From: JAGVSR01 sp964589785
Lineage (GTDB): Bacteria; Pseudomonadota; Alphaproteobacteria; Rhizobiales; Hyphomicrobiaceae
Direction of reading: 5' to 3'
DNA length: 64,000 nucleotides
Assembly: GCA_964589785.1 (NCBI GenBank)
Contig: CAZPUQ010000012.1
Span: forward strand, 12,282-76,281
The position numbers and the translations under genes are program-made. The first letter of the stretch is position 1; every line of letters begins with the position of its first letter. The notes beneath the pieces were generated by a model. That model was not told the origin of the DNA and made no database searches. It worked only from the letters and a program-made list of their open reading frames with translations. Below, piece after piece: positions 29,360 to 37,039 of the stretch.

Positions 29360-29386
29360 GACTTGGGCCTGCCGATTGCCTCTAGG
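29358..29386 (+). promoter_or_regulatory. possible sigma-70-type promoter for the cytochrome gene
   Basis: TTGACT at 29358-29363 and TCTAGG at 29381-29386 are separated by 17 bases. The -35 match is good and the -10 match weak. Between the two dyad elements, upstream of the cytochrome start. Confidence 0.35.
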
Positions 29387-29406
29387 AAGGCGCGACTGAT
29401 CGTGCG

Positions 29407-29424
29407 AGTTTCCTGTTGGGAATT
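29407..29424 (+). promoter_or_regulatory. dyad element copy 2, AGTTTCCTGTTGGGAATT
   Basis: Second copy of the TTCC-N5-GGAA element, 65 bases (about six helical turns) after copy 1 and ending 15 bases before the cytochrome start codon. Placement downstream of the promoter suits repression by looping or a road block. Confidence 0.55.
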
Positions 29425-29439
29425 AGATCGGGGATCGAA

Positions 29440-30552
29440 ATGCGTCCGCCGGAGCGCACACGAGGCTCAGACCATGGCAAGGGCGTTCGCGTCCTGCCGC
29501 CCCTGATCGGGCTCCTGATCGCGGTGGGGAGCGCCGTCCTCGGCGCCGGCCTCCCGGCCTCGCCGGCGGCCGCCGACGCGGCGGACGCCATCAAGCGTCT
29601 GCGGTGCATCGCCTGCCACAAGGGCGAGAACATGCACACGTCCGGCGTCCGGCGGGAGTCCTCGCGCGGGGGCACGATCAACCTCGAGGACTTCCGCGAC
29701 GCCGACCACGGCAAGATCCATTGCCTGGAGTGCCATACCAAGGGCTTCGACCACTTTCCCCATCTCAGGAAGAAGACCGAGACGTGCATGGACTGCCACC
29801 CCCGCAAGGAAGAGGGTGCCGCGGCCGACAAGCCCTACGAGTTCGCTCGCATCCTCAAGGAGTACGAGGGCACGGTCCATTTCACGGAATACCGGCACGC
29901 CAAGGAGAAGTGCTGCGGCACGGCGCCGTCGTCCGAGGCGACAGCCGCGCCCGCCGATGCGGACGAGCCGGACACCGGCAAGTCGGCCGCGCAGCGTTTC
30001 ACCTGCGAGCATTGCCACGAGCCGCACTACTTCAAGGCGACGCGCCGGATTGGGGAGCCGACCCTCATTCGCGCCAACGACAACGGGCCGTGCCTGCGCT
30101 GTCACAAGGACGCCGCCACGGGCCCGCTCGCAGATCCGGCGGAGCGCGGACTCCTCGCGGCCCACAGCTATCTGCCTTATGCGCAGCTCCATCTCGAGGG
30201 CACGCGCTGCATCGACTGCCATTCGAGCGTGACCTCGTCCGTCACCCACGATCTGCCGAAGGGCGAGGGTGCCAACCAGGGCTGCAATACCTGCCACAGC
30301 ATCGACAGCGTGCTGACCGCCCGGCTCTACCGCTATGTCGAGACCGTCGAGTCGCTCTGGGGCTTCGCCAATCCGCGCGTGCTGCAGGACGGCTACGTCA
30401 TGGGCGCGAACCGGCACCGCGGCACGGACCTCGCGGCCTACCTGCTCATGAGCCTCGCCCTTGCACTGGTGCTGGCGCACGGTGTCTGGCGCCTGGTGGC
30501 CCGATGGCGCGCGGCGCCGCGCCAGCCGGAGCAAGCGGCAGGCGGGAGCTGA
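29440..30552 (+). CDS. seven-heme cytochrome c with signal and C-terminal anchor
   Basis: A 370-residue protein with seven CXXCH motifs: CIACH, CLECH, CMDCH, CEHCH, CLRCH, CIDCH and CNTCH. An N-terminal signal/anchor and a C-terminal hydrophobic span (AAYLLMSLALALVLAHGVW) place the heme domain in the periplasm. A KCCGT pair lies before an Ala/Pro/Asp linker near residue 165. It resembles cytochrome c3/NapC-nitrite reductase-like multiheme carriers but no catalytic Lys-ligated CXXCK heme is seen. It most likely passes electrons with the membrane cytochrome b encoded next. Physiological donor and acceptor are unknown. Confidence 0.88.
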   Translation: MRPPERTRGSDHGKGVRVLPPLIGLLIAVGSAVLGAGLPASPAAADAADAIKRLRCIACHKGENMHTSGVRRESSRGGTINLEDFRDADHGKIHCLECHTKGFDHFPHLRKKTETCMDCHPRKEEGAAADKPYEFARILKEYEGTVHFTEYRHAKEKCCGTAPSSEATAAPADADEPDTGKSAAQRFTCEHCHEPHYFKATRRIGEPTLIRANDNGPCLRCHKDAATGPLADPAERGLLAAHSYLPYAQLHLEGTRCIDCHSSVTSSVTHDLPKGEGANQGCNTCHSIDSVLTARLYRYVETVESLWGFANPRVLQDGYVMGANRHRGTDLAAYLLMSLALALVLAHGVWRLVARWRAAPRQPEQAAGGS

Positions 30553-30737
30553 GGCGCGGCCAATGGCCCCGCGACCGATCGGGATCGGGAGTTTGCACGC
30601 GACGATGGGAGGATGATCGCCATGATGCTCAGGAGGGACGACGGGGCCGTCGGGAGAGCGGCCCGGGATGTGACGGGCGTCTGCGATGCCGCCGTCCCGC
30701 TCCGGCGCACCGGCCGCATGCTTGGGAGGGCTTCGCC

Positions 30738-31325
30738 GTGACGCCACTGTGGGTTCGCGTGTGGCATTGGGCGATCGCGATCGTGTTCGTGATCCTCGTG
30801 CTGACGGGCGTGGTGCTCACCTACTCCTCCGCCGGCTTCGCCCTCATGGACTACGCGCTGGCCGACACGCTGCATCAGGTGACCGGCATCCTGATGGCGG
30901 TCCTCTATGGGGTCTTCCTCGTGGCCGCGTGGGCCACCGGCTACTGGCATCGCTACCTGGGTCGGAGCCACGGCCTGTGGCCGCGCATCCGCCTGCACGG
31001 ATCCTACGTCGTGGCGGGCGGAACCGGGACGGCAGTGGCCGATTGGAGCGGCCCGACGCGCCTCGACCTGTCGCGCGGATTCCTGTTTCTCTTCCAGCAG
31101 CTCCTGTCCATCTTCAGCCTCGTGCTCCTGACGCCGCTGCTCATCCTGACGGGGCTCGTCCTCTACTTCCCCGAGCTCCTGCCGGGCGAGGTCGCCGGTC
31201 TGGCGGGCCTGTGGCCGTTCTCGCTCGCGCACTACTGGGCCGGCCTCTTCGGCGCGCTGTTCCTGATCTTCCACGTCTACATCGCCACGATCGGCGGGCT
31301 TCGGCGCATGATCAAGGGCCGCTGA
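30738..31325 (+). CDS. cytochrome b561-type membrane protein
   Basis: A 195-residue protein with four transmembrane helices and heme-ligand histidines in RVWHWAIAI, DTLHQVTGI, SLAHYWAGL and LIFHVYIAT. This pattern is that of hydrogenase/formate dehydrogenase/thiosulfate reductase cytochrome b subunits, which exchange electrons between quinone and a periplasmic redox partner. The GTG at 30738 follows GGGAGGG at seven bases. It follows the seven-heme cytochrome by 185 bases. Together they could form a quinone:cytochrome c redox module. Confidence 0.88.
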   Translation: MTPLWVRVWHWAIAIVFVILVLTGVVLTYSSAGFALMDYALADTLHQVTGILMAVLYGVFLVAAWATGYWHRYLGRSHGLWPRIRLHGSYVVAGGTGTAVADWSGPTRLDLSRGFLFLFQQLLSIFSLVLLTPLLILTGLVLYFPELLPGEVAGLAGLWPFSLAHYWAGLFGALFLIFHVYIATIGGLRRMIKGR

Positions 31326-31455
31326 GGCGGCTATGGGCCCTGCCCGGCGGAATGCTCCGGCTCAGCACGCGCCGAAAGCCGCTTCGCGGACCGGCGACCA
31401 TTTTCCGGCCTTTACGCTCCCTGGCAGGCATTATAAGTCACCGGGCTCCCTGCCC

Positions 31456-31545
31456 GGAGGGATGGTCGAGCGGTTTAAGGCACCGGTCTTGAAAACCGGC
31501 GTGGGCGCAAGCCCACCGTGGGTTCGAATCCCACTCCCTCCGCCA
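31456..31545 (+). tRNA. tRNA-Ser(UGA)
   Basis: A 90-nt cloverleaf with acceptor GGAGGGA/TCCCTCC, discriminator G and encoded CCA. The anticodon stem CCGGT/ACCGG closes a loop CTTGAAA with anticodon TGA. It has a long variable arm (TGGGCGCAAGCCCA, class II) and T arm GTGGGTTCGAATCCCAC. It marks the end of core DNA; serine tRNA genes are frequent integration sites. Confidence 0.97.
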
Positions 31546-31583
31546 TAACTTATTGATTTAACACGATATTTAGTCATTTCGGG

Positions 31584-31627
31584 CAGAGTTTGAACTCTGT
31601 CCGTCGTTTCCGCGGGTTATACCCGCG
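31584..31627. repeat. two perfect inverted repeats between tRNA-Ser and the recombinase gene
   Basis: CAGAGTT-TG-AACTCTG at 31584-31599 and CGCGGGT-TAT-ACCCGCG at 31611-31627. They lie in the gene-free stretch 31546-31823 between the tRNA and the 3' end of the serine recombinase gene. They could be part of an attachment site or a terminator for the minus-strand recombinase operon. Confidence 0.45.
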
Positions 31628-31823
31628 CCAACCGTGCGACCGCTGCGGAGACCACTTCGGTGCCGTTGTCGCGGCGCTGGGCCGGCGAAAGTCTCCTATC
31701 GGGTTTCGAGTGGTACCGTTGTCGGCGTCGGAGTGTCGGACATCTGTCGACGGCTCGGCCGGAAACGGCCGCACGCCGTCGTGAGCGCCGGCGCGTGACA
31801 GCAATCCGATGGGGCGGAGAGGC

Positions 31824-33527
31824 TCAATCGAAGCCGAACTGGCGGCGCTGGTCTGACCATGCCGTTTCAAGCTGACCGGCGCCCATGAGCTTGATCGCAC
31901 TGAGCCCGGGCGGCTGACGCCCCTGGATAACGGCCTTCGTGATCTCGGGTGCCAGGAAACTCAACCGGAAAACACGGGTGAAATAGGATGGGCTCACCCC
32001 AGCGTCGACGGCGAGGTCCTTCGTCGGTCTGCCGTTGCAGTTCGCGATGAGAGCGCTGAAGTGATGCGCCATCGCGATGAGCCGGAGCAGGCTGCGATCC
32101 GACCGTCGAGGCGGCTCATCACCGCGCGCGCCCTGGATCAGCAGCTTCGTCTCCATGCCGGTCCGCCGCACTTGGGCCGGCACCGACAGGACTTGCACCT
32201 GTCCCTCCGGCGTTCGCGACAGTCGCCTGATGTCGAGATGGGGCCTCACGACGTTGGGGAGTGCTGTAGTGCGGACCGTGACGTCGACTGTCTCAGGTCG
32301 AATGTCCACCCGCTCGACAAGGGCATGCAGGATGGCACGTTTCTCGGACGCCGGCAGGGTCGGCCAGCGGCGTGCGAGATCGGCGGCATGCTCGATCAGA
32401 GATTTGCGGATCGCTATGCTCGCAGGCCCTGCCACTTCGAGCATGGCGGATTCGTCTCGCAACAGCGCGCAGAGGCGATCCTCCACCAGCCTTTCGAGAT
32501 CGGCGGCCGGGACCCGGCATGCCCCTTCCGATGCTTTCGCACGCCCCCGCTTGATGAGCGCTTGACTGACATAATAACGGTAACGTGTGCCCTTCTTGTT
32601 GGCGTGCGTGGGCGACATGCGCTCGCCACCGTCGTCATGGACGAGGCCGACAAGCAAGCTCGGATCAACAGCCTTGGATCGCGTCGCTCGCTCGACACGG
32701 TTCTCGGCGAGCGCCACTTGAACCTCGTTCCACAGCACTTCGTCGACGATCGCCTCGTGCAGGCCGGGGTAGGCGTTTTCCTTGTGGACGATGTCGCCGC
32801 GGTAGATGCGGTTCTGCAGCATCAGGTAGAGCGCACCGCGCGCCAATGGCTTGCCGCCCCGCGCCTCACCGAAGCGATCGACGCGGTTCTTGCTGACGAT
32901 GCCGGTGGCATCGAGATCCTCCTGGAGGGCAAGCACCGATTTCAGCTGGGCGTAGCGGCGGAAGATATGCCGGACGCGCTCGGCCTCCGGCTCGTTGACG
33001 ACGAGCTTGCGGTCCGCCACATCGTAGCCGAGCGGCGGGTTGCCGCCCATCCACATGCCTTTCTGCTTCGACGCTGCGATCTTGTCGCGGATGCGCTCGC
33101 CGGTGACCTCGCGCTCGAACTGGGCGAACGAGAGCAGCATGTTGAGGGTCAGCCGCCCCATGGAGGTGGTGGTATTGAACTGCTGCGTCACGGAGACGAA
33201 CGACACGCCCTTGCCGTCGAAGGCCTCGACGATCTTGGCGAAGTCGGCGAGCGAGCGCGTCAGCCGGTCGACCTTGTAGACGACCACCGTGTCGATGCGG
33301 CCGGCGGCGATATCGGCCAGCAGGCGCTGCAGTGCCGGTCGTTCCATGGTGCCACCCGAGATGCCGCCGTCATCGTACATATCGGGTAGGGCGATCCAGC
33401 CCGCGCTTTTCTGGCTCTTGATATAGGCCTCGCAGGCCTCTCGCTGGGCGTCGAGCGAGTTGAACTCCTGCTCGAGGCCCTCCTCGGAGGACTTGCGCGT
33501 GTAGATGGCGCAGCGAACGCGCGTCAT
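31824..33527 (-). CDS. large serine recombinase
   Basis: A 567-residue site-specific recombinase. The catalytic resolvase domain (residues 1-150) has AIYTRKSSEEG with the nucleophile Ser, YKVDRLTRS and ARG-like FEREVTGERIRDKI. A recombinase domain (PPLGYDV...) and a zinc-ribbon-like part follow, with a coiled segment and a long C-terminal tail containing an HTH-like stretch (TKDLAVDAGVSPSYFTRVF). The zinc ribbon cysteines are mostly absent. The ATG at 33527 overlaps the upstream stop (ATGA) and is preferred to the GTG at 33536. Likely integrates or excises the island. Confidence 0.93.
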   Translation of the reverse strand: MTRVRCAIYTRKSSEEGLEQEFNSLDAQREACEAYIKSQKSAGWIALPDMYDDGGISGGTMERPALQRLLADIAAGRIDTVVVYKVDRLTRSLADFAKIVEAFDGKGVSFVSVTQQFNTTTSMGRLTLNMLLSFAQFEREVTGERIRDKIAASKQKGMWMGGNPPLGYDVADRKLVVNEPEAERVRHIFRRYAQLKSVLALQEDLDATGIVSKNRVDRFGEARGGKPLARGALYLMLQNRIYRGDIVHKENAYPGLHEAIVDEVLWNEVQVALAENRVERATRSKAVDPSLLVGLVHDDGGERMSPTHANKKGTRYRYYVSQALIKRGRAKASEGACRVPAADLERLVEDRLCALLRDESAMLEVAGPASIAIRKSLIEHAADLARRWPTLPASEKRAILHALVERVDIRPETVDVTVRTTALPNVVRPHLDIRRLSRTPEGQVQVLSVPAQVRRTGMETKLLIQGARGDEPPRRSDRSLLRLIAMAHHFSALIANCNGRPTKDLAVDAGVSPSYFTRVFRLSFLAPEITKAVIQGRQPPGLSAIKLMGAGQLETAWSDQRRQFGFD

Positions 33528-33724
33528 CCGAGCCACCCTCGCAGACGATGAAGACGCGCGAGGCAGGGTTCCAGCACTGCAATCAGACGATCGCAGGTCT
33601 GGCGCGCATCCGCGATATCGGCTGACGCCTGCCCCTCGGCCGCGATCAGCGATGCATCCTCCAGCACACCGGTGAGATTGGCCAGAGCCTTGCGAACCGT
33701 CTCGACCCTCGCTGTCCTAGCCAT
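33524..33724 (-). CDS. small protein in recombinase operon
   Basis: A 66-residue helical protein (MARTARVETVRKAL start, ending LHRLRGWLG). Function unknown. Its start overlaps the DUF2924 gene's stop and its stop overlaps the recombinase ATG, which makes it very probably translated as a coupled operon member. Possibly a recombination directionality or accessory factor, but that is inference. Confidence 0.65.
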   Translation of the reverse strand: MARTARVETVRKALANLTGVLEDASLIAAEGQASADIADARQTCDRLIAVLEPCLARLHRLRGWLG

Positions 33725-34220
33725 CGCTGTGCCCCGCCTTGAGGCCGAAGAAGCGCGGACCCGACCATCGTGTTCCGGTCATCTCGCGGGCGATGGCCGA
33801 CAGCGACGCCCACGTCCGGCCCCTCCACTGGAAGCCATCCTCGACGACCAGCACCTCGTGGGTCTCGCCGCGCCATTCGCGCAAGAGACGGGCGCCGGGC
33901 CTCAGGCTGACGGTGCGTGCATTGGCGAGATCGGACTTTGCTGCCATCGTCTGTGCCAGCTCGGCGAGCTGTCGCTTCGCCGTGGCGCCGAGACCGCCGA
34001 GAACGCGCTCCTGCAGCTTCCAAGCGATGGCAAGCTCGAGCAGATCGCGGCTGAGCAACTTTGGCGGATGAGAGCGAAACAGTCGGTGCCATTCCACTCG
34101 CAGCTCGGGCGCGGCCATCTCGGAAACCGCCGCCAACTGGACATTCAGCCCATCGATGTCGGCGCGCTTGCGCGCACTGACGACTGGGGAAGGGAATTCC
34201 GAGACATTCGGGTCAGACAT
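33717..34220 (-). CDS. DUF2924 domain protein
   Basis: A 167-residue protein with LRVEWHRLFRSHPPKLLSRDLL followed by RPGARLLREWRGETHEVLV and a FQWRGRTWASLSAIAREMTGTRWSGPRFFGL-type end (quoted in part from memory of the family). This matches DUF2924, which almost always sits next to a large serine recombinase in alphaproteobacterial islands. The C-terminal half resembles a small DNA-binding or SH3-like fold. Role in recombination is presumed, not shown. Confidence 0.85.
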   Translation of the reverse strand: MSDPNVSEFPSPVVSARKRADIDGLNVQLAAVSEMAAPELRVEWHRLFRSHPPKLLSRDLLELAIAWKLQERVLGGLGATAKRQLAELAQTMAAKSDLANARTVSLRPGARLLREWRGETHEVLVVEDGFQWRGRTWASLSAIAREMTGTRWSGPRFFGLKAGHSDG

Positions 34221-34223
34221 GGC

Positions 34224-34580
34224 TCAGCCCCTCAGTCGCGATTGCGCGGCTGATTTCGCTGCATCGTCGAGCCTGTAGCGGCGGGCATTGGTCTCGTCTC
34301 GTACCGTGGCGAGTGACATGCCGAGCTTCTTCTTGACGGTGCCCGACAGGAACCCGCGGATGCTGTGCGCCTGCCAGCCCGTGGCGGCAATCAATTCATC
34401 CAACGTCGCGCCGGTCTTGCGCCTGAGCAGCCTGAGACAAGTCTGCGTCTTGGTGGTAGCGGCCGGAGGCGCTGTTGACTCAGATGAAGAGGAAATTGCC
34501 GGTTTCGATGGCCGAGCACGGTCGATTGCAGGCGATCGCGGCGCAGCGATGCTTCGTGATTTGGGCGCAGACGTCTTCAT
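34224..34580 (-). CDS. DUF3489 domain protein
   Basis: A 118-residue protein: a Lys/Ser/Pro-rich N-terminal half and a C-terminal winged-helix-like domain with LLRRKTGATLDELIAATGW and QAHSIRGFLSGTVKKKLG. This is DUF3489, regularly found with DUF2924 and serine recombinases; probably a small DNA-binding protein. The ATG at 34580 is supported because the upstream frame is unlike the family. It ends three bases before the DUF2924 gene. Confidence 0.85.
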   Translation of the reverse strand: MKTSAPKSRSIAAPRSPAIDRARPSKPAISSSSESTAPPAATTKTQTCLRLLRRKTGATLDELIAATGWQAHSIRGFLSGTVKKKLGMSLATVRDETNARRYRLDDAAKSAAQSRLRG

Positions 34581-35007
34581 GATGAGGTGGCCTCCTGGTT
34601 CGAGCGCCGCGGGATTGCAGCGCCCCACCACCTCAAGCCCCGCGTTTCGAGCGGAGCTGCCGTTCTGCGACCCCCGTGCCAGCGGCACCTCGTCGCCACG
34701 ACAGCAATGCTTGCCGTGCGGACGAAATCCAGCGGTTTTTTTGACGAGCGGTCGCCCGCGCGGCGGACTGACAATTACAAGAGTTAACGAGTTAAGATCC
34801 GCCGGCCGCGAGTTCGAATCCTTCCCGGCGCGCCGGAGCAGTTAAAAGTGCGAACACCTATAATCTTGACGTTGCTATGTAATTTCCTACTTCGCTGACT
34901 TTCTTGCCAGCCGCTGCTGGGCACACGTGCAGGTTAGTCCGCGTGCACGAAGACAGAAGATAGCGCGCGCCTTCCAGTCTATTTTGCGCCATATGGGTTG
35001 AGCGACG
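34581..35007. other. gene-free junction with a tRNA-like remnant
   Basis: A 427-bp stretch between the recombinase operon and the OLD-type gene. At 34812-34835 the bases GAGTTCGAATCCTTCCCGGC and a following GCGCC resemble the T arm and acceptor end of a tRNA, but the T stem does not pair. GC content drops to the right of it. Probably a relic attachment site or module boundary. Confidence 0.45.
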
Positions 35008-36948
35008 TCAGAGGTGCGCGCGAATTGCGTCAATCCAATCTATCGCTTCATGCTTGATGTCCGCGCCGTCTTGATAGCGCGTGCGTTGCCGTATCTCATC
35101 CGGCGTCATGTGCCGCATGATGTGCGCGCAAATGATTCTCTTGCAGGCGTTTGGGTTCGTCTTTGTTATGGGCGTCCCGTCATGCTCATCTGGCTGGTAG
35201 TTGAAGCCAGTTTGAGCCGCGCCTGCCCTGGCCGCTGTGAGATGGTTGGATAGTTCATCGGCCATCTTCACAAAGTCGAGGTCAATACCGGCGGGTAGTA
35301 CAAGCATGTTGTTCGTAAGGCGAAGGAGCGCGTCAGGATGGAAGTAATTATCCATACTCCGCTTCTTGGTGAGGAATGCCGTTGTGTTGGGACGGGCCTG
35401 CATTGCTTGAAGCCACGCCGTTTTGTCACCAGCGATGGGTAGAGCTGAACTCGTCCGGTCAGAGTCCTGAAGCATGACCTGGGGCACGTTCAGTTTGTCG
35501 AGGTAGCATCGTTCGACCCAATCCTTCAGGGTGTTGTCGCCTCCGCCAATCGTCCAAAAAATGTGTTGCTCATTCATTGCGGGGATTTCACCCGCCGCAA
35601 CCAGCACCTGAATCATCGAACGTAATGCGTCTATGTCGGTCTTCCCTTCCACCAGGACCGCCACCCTGATGCCCTGCTTTGCCAGGGGATCGGGAAGAAC
35701 GCCAAGCGCCTCGGCTATTTCTGCATAGACCGCATCCCCCTGCGTACCGCTTCGCACGCGCACTGCATTGGTAACGGGATCGCGGTCAACAAACCGGAGG
35801 CTTTCTAGCGGAATCAGCGCAGCCAGGGCTGGAACGTGCGTAGTCAGCACGACCTGATCCCCGGCATCCGCAAGGGATCTAAGCGCGGCGATGATTTGCT
35901 CCTGGCTGTCAGGATGCTGCGAGGTTTCCGGTTCCTCGATCGCGTAAACAACGGAACGGCGAGGCGCAGCGCCAGCCTGAGCTTCCGCGCGGCGCTTTTC
36001 CGCTTCGGCCTGAAAGAAGCTCAGCAGCACCAGGCGGCGCACACCTGAGCCGCGTTTGTTCAGCGGAATTCCATCGTCCGCCTCCAAGTCGAGCTTGAAG
36101 ATGTTCTTCCACGGGGGCTTCTTGAACTTGGGTTCAAGCGTCGAAGCGATTTCCGGATAGGTCTGCTTCAGCTTTTCCAGAGTGCGCTGTGCCGTTTCTT
36201 GCGCCTTGCGATGAACCTCGACCGTGATCTGATCGAGTTGCGCTTCCAGGCTGTCAAGCGCCTGCTCGATAGCGATCTTCATGGGGTTCTGCACTTCGGG
36301 GTCTTGGTCGCTGCTTGGCCGGTCAGACTGAAAGAGCGCGAAGATTGGCATATAGGACTGCAGCGCTGACCAAATTGCCTTGCCGTTTTTGTCGTTAAGT
36401 GGAACCTCTTGAAGGGCAAGGTTGAGCGCGCCGACCGACTGATAGATGGCCTGCCGCATAGAGGGATTTTCAGCCTGGTTGCAGTTGTTCTCAAGCCCGC
36501 GCTCGCGAATGATCGCGCGCAGTTCGCCTTGGGTATTCTGGAGCACACCAGCCGCCGCCTGCGCTGTCGGATGCACGGCCAATGCCGATGCTACAGCTTT
36601 GGGTGTTTGGTTGGAGCAGTTGAACACCTTGTGAATCTCAAGGTATCCGTCGGCATTGAGCAAATGTTCGGCCTGTAGCGTAGTGAGCGCGTTCGTATCC
36701 AAGATCAATTCTGCGGGCAGATCATTAAAGACAACGCCAATTCGGACGTTGCGGGCGTTGCCGGCTATACTGGCGTCAGCTGGCTCGATCTTGGCGACGC
36801 CGCCTTCAAAAAAAATGTCGAGCGCCTCCAGCACCGTCGATTTGCCCGCATCGTTGCGGCCAATAAATCCGGTAAGCTGCGAGAATGGGATGGTTGTGCG
36901 GTCCTTGTAGGAGCGGAAATTTTCCAGAATCAGAGCTTTGATTTTCAT
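35008..36948 (-). CDS. OLD-family ATPase with TOPRIM domain
   Basis: A 646-residue protein. The N-terminal ABC/SMC-like ATPase has ALILENFRSYKDRT, Walker A FIGRNDAGKST, signature-like NKRGSGVRRLVLL and Walker B VYAIEEPETSQHP. After a switch (LTTHVPALAAL) comes a TOPRIM region: VAVLVEGKTDIDALR with the conserved Glu and LQDSDR with the DxD-like acidic pair. OLD nucleases act in phage defence (e.g. GajA, retron partners). Here it follows a XamI endonuclease gene by 91 bases on the same strand. Codon use is AT-richer than the core. The ATG at 36948 directly begins the conserved MKIKALILENF. Confidence 0.9.
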   Translation of the reverse strand: MKIKALILENFRSYKDRTTIPFSQLTGFIGRNDAGKSTVLEALDIFFEGGVAKIEPADASIAGNARNVRIGVVFNDLPAELILDTNALTTLQAEHLLNADGYLEIHKVFNCSNQTPKAVASALAVHPTAQAAAGVLQNTQGELRAIIRERGLENNCNQAENPSMRQAIYQSVGALNLALQEVPLNDKNGKAIWSALQSYMPIFALFQSDRPSSDQDPEVQNPMKIAIEQALDSLEAQLDQITVEVHRKAQETAQRTLEKLKQTYPEIASTLEPKFKKPPWKNIFKLDLEADDGIPLNKRGSGVRRLVLLSFFQAEAEKRRAEAQAGAAPRRSVVYAIEEPETSQHPDSQEQIIAALRSLADAGDQVVLTTHVPALAALIPLESLRFVDRDPVTNAVRVRSGTQGDAVYAEIAEALGVLPDPLAKQGIRVAVLVEGKTDIDALRSMIQVLVAAGEIPAMNEQHIFWTIGGGDNTLKDWVERCYLDKLNVPQVMLQDSDRTSSALPIAGDKTAWLQAMQARPNTTAFLTKKRSMDNYFHPDALLRLTNNMLVLPAGIDLDFVKMADELSNHLTAARAGAAQTGFNYQPDEHDGTPITKTNPNACKRIICAHIMRHMTPDEIRQRTRYQDGADIKHEAIDWIDAIRAHL

Positions 36949-37039
36949 TTCTAAATTAATGCCTCGAAGAACGATGGGATTAGGCTTCCAGGAAATGGCG
37001 CGGGCAACAGCACGGCAAAGGCTGATTGCGTCGGTTTCG

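Larger units (their letters stand above)
29105..29439. other. gene-free intergenic region with cytochrome promoter elements
   Basis: A 335-bp divergent spacer between rlpA and the multiheme cytochrome gene. It holds the repeated dyad element and the promoter-like sequence annotated separately. Nothing else was identified. Confidence 0.55.

Noticed and set aside
31590..31875. Small plus-strand genes between tRNA-Ser and the recombinase
   Set aside because: Short, Arg/Ser-rich and without ribosome binding sites; treated as non-coding.
34797..34840. Functional tRNA gene
   Set aside because: Only a T-arm-like segment is present; stems do not pair and there is no D arm or anticodon arm.
35008..36948. 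Gabija (GajA) identity for the OLD-type gene
   Set aside because: Gabija needs an adjacent UvrD-like GajB helicase; the neighbours are a XamI endonuclease gene and a gene-free junction.
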